Part shown: positions 59,701-64,000 of the stretch, in pieces | How the letters are laid out: every line of letters starts with the position of its first letter | Position numbering within the stretch: the first letter of the stretch is position 1 | Assembly: GCF_003351405.1 (NCBI RefSeq) | Contig: NZ_CP031240.1 | Coordinates: 1,798,001 to 1,862,000 of the forward strand | DNA: 64,000 bases | From: Haemophilus haemolyticus | GTDB taxonomy: Bacteria > Pseudomonadota > Gammaproteobacteria > Enterobacterales > Pasteurellaceae | Direction: 5' to 3' | The notes under the pieces: model-generated | The model's input: the letters and a program-made list of their open reading frames with translations, nothing else | What the model was told of the DNA's origin: nothing | The model's database searches: none | Made by a program: the position numbers and the translations under genes

Positions 59701-62517
59701 TACTAGATTATCACCCACACGGAATTTTACTTCATCGTTAAGACGCACTTTATCTACTTGTCCTGTAGCTGTACCTTCATTTACTCGATTCGTTGTTTTA
59801 CCATCTGTAGAATGCACTTCACTTCCTGCATTAGCTACCACTCCATTTAATTTCAATACACCGGAGCTATCCTTATCTTTTTCCGCTTCTACAGCCCAAC
59901 CACTGGACATACGTTTTGTAACAGAGTTCAACTGAGAACCGTTGATCGCATCTGTGGAGTCATCCGCAATACGACCAGCCGCTACGTTTTTCAACTGCCG
60001 TTCTGCACCAGGTGTACCAAAGGATACCACGTCACCTTCGGAAGTATTCGTACCACCTGCCCAGTAGAATGTATAGGCAACTTTTTTACTATCGAAAGGT
60101 ACAATTTTACCTTCTTTATCATAGGAAATATCTGTTTGACGAGTACCAATAGAGTTTGCATCTGCTTTAGAACCCGTACCGATAGCCACCCCATTTTGTA
60201 ACTCGGATATAGCCCCTGTGCCTAGTGCTACGCCGCCTAATTTTGTCACACGAGCACCCGTACCAATCGCAGTACCTAAATCACCAGTTGACAAAGAGTG
60301 AATCCCCATAGAAATAGAGCCATGACCATTTTTATTAGTATCTTTCGAATAATCTAAGGTCGTAGTATTTAATACAGCGCCATTTGTTAATTCTCCATAG
60401 GCGGCTTGAATGGTACCAGTAGCACCTTCCATTTCTACAGAACGAATCGTACGGTGTACATCTTCCCCACCAATATGTTCTACCTTAGTTGTTGTTTTGA
60501 TAACCGTGTGACCATTGGCATCTTTTTTCTCTTTTTGATAGTTCACAGTTTGTGCCGCAACTTTAGTGATTTCCGAGCCACCAATCATAATAGAGGAGTC
60601 ACCTTGCGCCTGTGTACCAAGACCCATAGCAATCGCACCTTGATTACCTGACGCTTTTGCCCCTTGACCAACTGCAATATCAGCCTCTTTCGTTGCTTGT
60701 GCTAACTGACCGACAGCAACAGAAGAGGCTGCCGCCTTAGAACTATCACCGACAGCTACCGCAGATTTATCAGCATTTGCCTGATAACCTGTAGCCACCG
60801 CACTTTCTTTAGCACGAGCAGCAGTACCTGCAGCCACTGCATAATTGCCTTGCGCTTCCGCACCCATACCGATGGCTACTGCTGCCTCCGCATTCGCCAA
60901 TACGGATGCACCAGAACCGATGGCTGTAGCACCAAAGGCACCTTTTCTAACGATAGAGTTCGTACCAATCGCCACACCTAATGGGGTGGTAGAATGGGCC
61001 TGCATACCGATTACAGTTGAACCATCTTGACCATAGCTAGCACGATAGCTATTATCTAACCCTGCACCTACAAGTTCCGCATATTTAGCGCTAATTGTAA
61101 TAGGTTGATTATTTTTTCCCGTTCCTGGCGTTGTCTCTGCATTAAAATCATTAACACTTCTAGCAGCTTCGCTGTTCGGGTCCGCCGCTTTAAAGTATTT
61201 CTTTCCATCATAAGCTTGAATATCATTACCACCGATAACAATAGATCCCTGACCCGCTATAGATTGCGCACCAATTGCTACGGATTGGTCCCCGATAGCA
61301 CGAGTGTTACGACCTACCGCTGTGGCTTCATTAATATCTACATTTTGATAGGAAAAGAATCCATTACCATTGGCGCTTCCTGTATTTTTAAAATAATCCA
61401 ATGTACTAGTCGTACCACCAAAGGCTTTCACCAATACTGTTGCATTATCATCTGGATCGGTTCCATTTCCTGTCGGCAGTCCATCAGCACCAAGCCCACG
61501 ATAACCAGCACCAGCACCAGCACCAACAGCTACAGAAGAGTTAATGGCCGTATTATTCCGATTGATACCTGTATAAGCACCCGTACCGATAGCCACACCA
61601 CCAGCACTACTTAATGTTCCTGTCGAATTAGGATTAGAATCCAAGCCACCTCTGTTACTAGCTGCACTTGCACCATAACCGATGGCAATACTATGACCTA
61701 CACCTTGATCTCGAGTTTCAGCTCCTCTACCGAAAGCAATATCATAATTTTTTTTGGCTTTACTAGAGTGACCAAAAGCCATTGTACTCTCGGCACTTGC
61801 ATCACTTCTCCATCCAATGGCATAACTATCGTTACCTGTAGCATTCGCCTCAGTAGCTAATGCCAAACTTCCACGACCAGTCGCTTTTGAGCCTTTGCCA
61901 AGAGCTACTGCACTATCACCACTAGAAACAACTTCCCTACCGATAGCTACAGCAGAACCTGATGTTGCTTGTGTTTTATAACCCAGGGCGATACCATCTT
62001 CACTGCTTGCATTAGATTCTTCCCCTATAGCAGTCGCTCTCGTTCCAGACGCATTACTCTTATAGGATAATGCCACGGCATTATTTCCACTTGCGGTAGC
62101 TCCTACACTTAATGCACTGGCCCCAGAACCAGTAGCTTTTGAATCTTGGCCAAGAGCTACTGCACTATTACTATTAGAAAGAGCACCCTTACCAATAGCT
62201 ATGCTTTGATAGCCAGTTGCATTAGCATCCCTACCGATAGCCACTGCTGCAGAACCGGAGCCTGTTGAGTTCTCACCCCAAGCTACACCATTACCATCAC
62301 CTGTGCCGGGATTATTCAATGCAGCATAAGCCGAATGGCCGCTTAATAGCGACAATGCGATGGCAGAAGATTTAATAAAATTGCCTGAAAACTTGACCGT
62401 ACTCCTTTGTGTTTGTGCATTTGATGAACTTTGTTTTTTATGTGCTTTTGTCAATTCTGAAACAACCACCCAAGATTGCGTTGCTTGGCTCCATACAATA
62501 CGGAAAATTTTATTCAT
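50719..62517 (-). CDS. Giant trimeric autotransporter adhesin
   Basis: The product is 3,932 residues. An ESPR-type extended signal (MNKIFRIVWSQATQSWVVVSE) is cleaved after HSAYA (about 65). A YadA-type head of 14-residue AxAIGxxAxAxG repeats (about 70-870, with insertions) precedes a stalk of Hia-like Trp-ring/neck units and NGSQ necks. The tail has VGDKYY modules (residues about 2,850-3,500), an NKDG-rich stretch, and the YadA membrane anchor (VAPGRISPTSTDAVNGSQLY...GVAAGVGYQW) ending in Trp. It forms a trimer on the outer membrane and binds host cells or other bacteria (family knowledge). Central tandem repeats span residues about 1114-2850. Only one uptake signal (60797-60805) occurs in 11.8 kb. 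It stands alone, with its own promoter and terminator. Confidence 0.95.
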   Translation of the reverse strand: MNKIFRIVWSQATQSWVVVSELTKAHKKQSSSNAQTQRSTVKFSGNFIKSSAIALSLLSGHSAYAALNNPGTGDGNGVAWGENSTGSGSAAVAIGRDANATGYQSIAIGKGALSNSNSAVALGQDSKATGSGASALSVGATASGNNAVALSYKSNASGTRATAIGEESNASSEDGIALGYKTQATSGSAVAIGREVVSSGDSAVALGKGSKATGRGSLALATEANATGNDSYAIGWRSDASAESTMAFGHSSKAKKNYDIAFGRGAETRDQGVGHSIAIGYGASAASNRGGLDSNPNSTGTLSSAGGVAIGTGAYTGINRNNTAINSSVAVGAGAGAGYRGLGADGLPTGNGTDPDDNATVLVKAFGGTTSTLDYFKNTGSANGNGFFSYQNVDINEATAVGRNTRAIGDQSVAIGAQSIAGQGSIVIGGNDIQAYDGKKYFKAADPNSEAARSVNDFNAETTPGTGKNNQPITISAKYAELVGAGLDNSYRASYGQDGSTVIGMQAHSTTPLGVAIGTNSIVRKGAFGATAIGSGASVLANAEAAVAIGMGAEAQGNYAVAAGTAARAKESAVATGYQANADKSAVAVGDSSKAAASSVAVGQLAQATKEADIAVGQGAKASGNQGAIAMGLGTQAQGDSSIMIGGSEITKVAAQTVNYQKEKKDANGHTVIKTTTKVEHIGGEDVHRTIRSVEMEGATGTIQAAYGELTNGAVLNTTTLDYSKDTNKNGHGSISMGIHSLSTGDLGTAIGTGARVTKLGGVALGTGAISELQNGVAIGTGSKADANSIGTRQTDISYDKEGKIVPFDSKKVAYTFYWAGGTNTSEGDVVSFGTPGAERQLKNVAAGRIADDSTDAINGSQLNSVTKRMSSGWAVEAEKDKDSSGVLKLNGVVANAGSEVHSTDGKTTNRVNEGTATGQVDKVRLNDEVKFRVGDNLVLHQQDASRPVYEDPDNPNRQTGARVTSKFTYSLNPNLTGLTSAEFKDAAGNKTVIDGNGVTVKPVTQGKEAVSLTTSGLNNGGNAISNVASNLPSTKNSDAATGPSNATKSQDAPTLGNTANQVNPTNAATVSDVLNAGWNIQGDGKAVDFVKPYDTVNFVKGDGTSVAVESADGKTSTVKYNVNLGNGLEKNDANQITVKPADSSLVVEAAGVKVNTGTINNVTEGNTAGTVASKTGDENKVATVGNVVNAINSAAWTATSLATTKGELGATATNQLVKAGDKVTFEADKNIKITQDGSKFTFATKDNVSFNTVQIGGDQGPKFSKTDAGDIKVSGSDDAAPVKITNVKPGDISETSTDAINGSQFHGLAKNTIKLAGKTGDAEATETAAQDLDKKGGIKFTVKSSDGSLLEVAAEGDTITLTPKTGKITTTDGVPTATTTNGKLVTADEVVNALKEMGWKATAGKEDTGTVDGNTEELIKAGETVTFKAGDNLAVKQAGKNFIYSLQKELTGLTSAEFKDGDNKVKITPTGITITKPAGTTENTVTLNQNGLNNGGNPITNVTSNLVNYSDPDVNGKAPVRNQLRNFNNDAVPDTNAATVGDLRNMGWVVSSNKTTGDLGNPYSETVKNANEVKFVGEGTAIVSGKTEGNIRTITVKVDDQVSTNKSVTPVVYTDENGKQVYPTGKVDQNGNQIFNTEPDGSGTEVTGPVKTTINGPKGTKSPTTLSNVEGNLDGAKTGTNAPTTSATAPTLGTEANQVNKNNAATVGDVLQAGWNLQNNGAAKDFVKPYDTVNFADGNGTTAVVDTTENKTSTVKYNVNLGNGLEKNDANQITVKPADSSLVVEAAGVKVNTGTINNVTEGNTAGTVASKTGDENKVATVGNVVNAINSAAWTATSLATTKGELGATATNQLVKAGDKVTFEADKNIKITQDGSKFTFATKDNVSFNTVQIGGDQGPKFSKTDAGDIKVSGSDDAAPVKITNVKPGDISETSTDAINGSQFHGLAKNTIKLAGKTGDAEATETAAQDLDKKGGIKFTVKSSDGSLLEVAAEGDTITLTPKTGKITTTDGVPTATTTNGKLVTADEVVNALKEMGWKATAGKEDTGTVDGNTEELIKAGETVTFKAGDNLAVKQAGKNFIYSLQKELTGLTSAEFKDGDNKVKITPTGITITKPAGTTENTVTLNQNGLNNGGNPITNVTSNLVNYSDPDVNGKAPVRNQLRNFNNDAVPDTNAATVGDLRNMGWVVSSNKTTGDLGNPYSETVKNANEVKFVGEGTAIVSGKTEGNIRTITVKVDDQVSTNKSVTPVVYTDENGKQVYPTGKVDQNGNQIFNTEPDGSGTEVTGPVKTTINGPKGTKSPTTLSNVEGNLDGAKTGTNAPTTSATAPTLGTEANQVNKNNAATVGDVLQAGWNLQNNGAAKDFVKPYDTVNFADGNGTTAVVDTTENKTSTVKYNVNLGNGLEKNDANQITVKPADSSLVVEAAGVKVNTGTINNVTEGNTAGTVASKTGDENKVATVGNVVNAINSAAWTATSLATTKGELGATATNQLVKAGDKVTFEADKNIKITQDGSKFTFATKDNVSFNTVQIGGDQGPKFSKTDAGDIKVSGSDDAAPVKITNVKPGDISETSTDAINGSQFHGLAKNTIKLAGKTGDAEATETAAQDLDKKGGIKFTVKSSDGSLLEVAAEGDTITLTPKTGKITTTDGVPTATTTNGKLVTADEVVNALKEMGWKATAGKEDTGTVDGNTEELIKAGETVTFKAGDNLAVKQAGKNFIYSLQKELTGLTSAEFKDGDNKVKITPTGITITKPAGTTENTVTLNQNGLNNGGNPITNVTSNLVNYSDPDVNGKAPVRNQLRNFNNDAVPDTNAATVGDLRNMGWVVSSNKTTGDLGNPYSETVKNANEVKFIGKNGIQVSGKTDAEGVRTLTFEMEAGEVTPTEITKADGTKLVKVGDKVYKPEDIGTDGQPKQGKDPVGTIANDGKVYNNGDVTNGAPNNGANPIDGITVTPNNGSKFVTGNQVADAIEKSGFVVGKNNKALSASDFENKDEKVNPNDELRFADGDNTNVKLATKEVLDASGKVKTVTTVKVDVVDLPVKYTDADGNIVKKGEDGKYYNPKDLEGKVYDPTTKEFKNSDGTALDKQPEAKNNIVSSLVNPNDAKDGKVGTPSTLTNIANGAKTFEPVAADGTKLVQVGDKFYPADKVENGVLKPGTDATADAKDPVKVANDGKWYLASQVEANGKPKENATPITDVPNNIGKSGLVDFSNSNPNNAATVGDLQNLGFVVSTSDNKYSDQVRNANKVDFKGGNGIEVTGKTTADGIREITVGIKEGEVTNKVTITHAGGTKTDAVKIGDKYYKVDKDGKPVGFDKGPDGKPAGTPLNVDPNTDKVTNAGAGFVTGNTVANAIQDSGWNVGIGSTDKDFSKDAKVYDKVNPNDEVKFANGANTNVSMVTVDALNEDGTKKATTFVKVDINRDLKIDSVTTGGTATDKNGNNLVKVGDQYYKEGDVTVVTNPDGTKTVTPKENAKAVPPADVIPAKDGAMIVKNADGKDVVSATVGKDGNGAFGINGKDGKNGISMTAKDGQGTIGVNGKDGKSTTIVGDTITIKDKDNNATNIGVNTITLVDKAGNTTTTTADKSEIKDAAGNMNTSTPTTNVLKDTNGNTNASTATGTTYTDKDKNTTTVGPKEIALSDKDGNNTSKLTNNDLLLNTKDPNTGVEKTSHMSGDKISFNTTDEIEKGPDGKPVIDPKTNNPKVKNPGNSTEYTNEGLKVIPNSTVARDVNGNPTFLDKDGKPVMKDKDGSYKYMGQDGKPGANYTGAVGSLKSNVVDNTRVISFGMDKPVLDSNGKPVMGPDGKPVMTEGISAGMQRVHNVAPGRISPTSTDAVNGSQLYAVASNIGNLNNKINKVGKRADAGTASALAAATIPQAYTPGKSLVGIAAGSYQGQNGLAVGMSRISDNGKIIIRLSGTANTQGKTGVAAGVGYQW
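53968..59176 (-). repeat. Tandem 1,911-bp repeats in the adhesin stalk
   Basis: The sequence at 53968-55878 recurs at 55879-57789, and again as a partial copy at 57790-59176, always 1,911 bases (637 codons) apart. All blocks compared by eye between copies were identical, as were the frames on the opposite strand. Total 5,209 bases, about 2.7 units. In-frame size means copy-number changes only lengthen or shorten the stalk. Such perfect repeats are also a known assembly hazard. Confidence 0.93.
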
Positions 62518-62602
62518 AAATGTCTCTCTAACTATATTAAAAAATGACTCCTAACCTCTAACCCAATTTGTAAAAGAGGCTTCGGAGAGATAAAGTGTGA
62601 GA

Positions 62603-62630
62603 ATTATACTGATTTAGCAATAAAACTCAA
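62603..62630 (-). promoter_or_regulatory. Sigma-70 promoter candidate for the adhesin gene
   Basis: On the minus strand TTGAGT (62630-62625), a 16-base spacer and TATAAT (62608-62603), giving a leader of about 80 bases. The -10 is a perfect match. There are no short tandem repeats between or near the boxes, so no sign of promoter phase variation. Confidence 0.6.
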
Positions 62631-62780
62631 TTTCTAATAACAATCTTTACAATAATTTACATTCAAAATATCATAAAAAACACAAGGTAAACGTTTGCTT
62701 TTTTTGCACAAGAAGTAAACAAAAGTGCGGCGAGTTTTAGGGGAGTTTTTATTGGGAAAAAGCAAATATGTTTATCAAAA

Positions 62781-62803
62781 AATAAAGGCCGCAACGTGCG
62801 GCC
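62781..62803 (-). terminator. Terminator after neuA
   Basis: GGCCGCA with TGCGGCC (7-base stem, 3-base loop) followed on the minus strand by TTTATTTTT, just past the neuA stop. Confidence 0.82.
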
Positions 62804-62810
62804 AATTTTT

Positions 62811-63515
<705 letters not shown>

Positions 63516-63598
63516 CTATTCTAAAATCTTTCCCTTGTTTTAGCAAAAACTAATCTTTAATATGGCACCACATTTTTATTTAAAAAAGAGGAAATAAA

Positions 63599-64000
63599 AT
63601 GACTCAACTTACTCGTGAACAAGTTCTTGAACTCTTTCATCAACGCAGCTCAACACGTTATTACGACCCCGCCAAAAAAATCAGTGATGAAGATTTTGAA
63701 TGTATTTTAGAGTGCGGTCGATTATCGCCGAGTTCTGTGGGTTCTGAACCTTGGAAATTTTTAGTGATTCAAAATAAAACCCTTCGCGAAAAAATGAAAC
63801 CTTTTAGCTGGGGAATGATGAATCAGCTTGATAATTGCAGTCACCTTGTGGTGATTTTAGCGAAGAAAAATGCCCGTTATGACAGCCCATTTTTTGTGGA
63901 TGTGATGACACGCAAAGGCTTGAACACAGAGCAACAACAAGCCGCCCTCGCAAAATACAAAGCCTTGCAAGAAGAGAATATGAAATTGCTCGAAAGCGAC
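63599..64000 (+). CDS. Nitroreductase-family flavoprotein (truncated by window end)
   Basis: The first 134 codons are present. The ATG follows a GAGGAAAT ribosome site. The start [21 protein letters not shown] (FMN-binding Arg-Ser-Thr-Arg) and [15 protein letters not shown] are the NfsB/NfnB family signatures: FMN-dependent NAD(P)H reduction of nitro or quinone compounds. The reading frame runs open to the last base, so the C-terminal part lies outside. It is divergent from neuA, as in H. influenzae. Confidence 0.9.
   Translation, partial: MTQLTREQVLELFHQRSSTRYYDPAKKISDEDFECILECGRLSPSSVGSEPWKFLVIQNKTLREKMKPFSWGMMNQLDNCSHLVVILAKKNARYDSPFFVDVMTRKGLNTEQQQAALAKYKALQEENMKLLESD

Overview
The window is a stretch of Pasteurellaceae chromosome, almost certainly from the Haemophilus influenzae/H. 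haemolyticus group. The DNA is AT-rich and studded with the Haemophilus DNA-uptake signal AAGTGCGGT and its complement. The gene set (yccS-yccT-sohB, rnfABCDGE-nth, ygiW-qseBC, lsgABCDEF, neuA) is typical of that group. To my recollection strain Rd KW20 lacks the hydrogenase cluster seen here, which points to H. haemolyticus or an unusual H. influenzae relative. The species call is an inference.

Layout. 0.1-5.3 kb: envelope and housekeeping genes (YccS, YccT, SohB, an OmpA-type lipoprotein). 5.5-12.2 kb: the Rnf/Rsx electron-transport operon with nth at its end. It includes an easily missed 27-codon membrane-peptide ORF between rnfA and rnfB and an expanded repeat tail on RnfC. 12.2-16.6 kb: a sodium symporter convergent with a ygiW-ygiW-qseB-qseC operon (FirRS-type ferrous-iron sensor). 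16.7-25.7 kb: a DyP peroxidase, and divergent from it a complete P19/FTR1-type iron-uptake operon: permease, P19, DUF2318 protein, two FtsX-like permeases, ATPase, thioredoxin-like lipoprotein and cytochrome c. 25.8-32.5 kb: MltB and the six-gene lsg lipooligosaccharide locus. 32.7-35.8 kb: ElyC-like protein and HypF.

35.9-50.3 kb: hydrogenase-4 (formate hydrogenlyase type). Reading leftwards, hyfABCDEFGHI is followed by a 166-bp inverted-repeat element, hycH and the protease gene hycI. HypF, HycI and HycH are maturation factors for the NiFe enzyme encoded beside them. The 3' end of hycI is present twice, and the two copies bracket a 2.7-kb AT-rich cargo segment (XRE regulator, DUF805 protein, a small membrane protein, a lipoprotein and two related exported Cys-pair proteins). 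The cargo lacks uptake signals and looks like a recent insertion.

50.7-62.5 kb: one 3,932-residue trimeric autotransporter adhesin. It carries about 2.7 apparently identical tandem copies of a 1,911-bp unit and only one uptake signal in 11.8 kb. 62.8-64.0 kb: neuA (CMP-sialic acid synthetase, which would supply the sialyltransferase LsgB) and the start of a nitroreductase gene cut by the window end. I saw no rRNA, tRNA, CRISPR array, IS transposase or prophage integrase.
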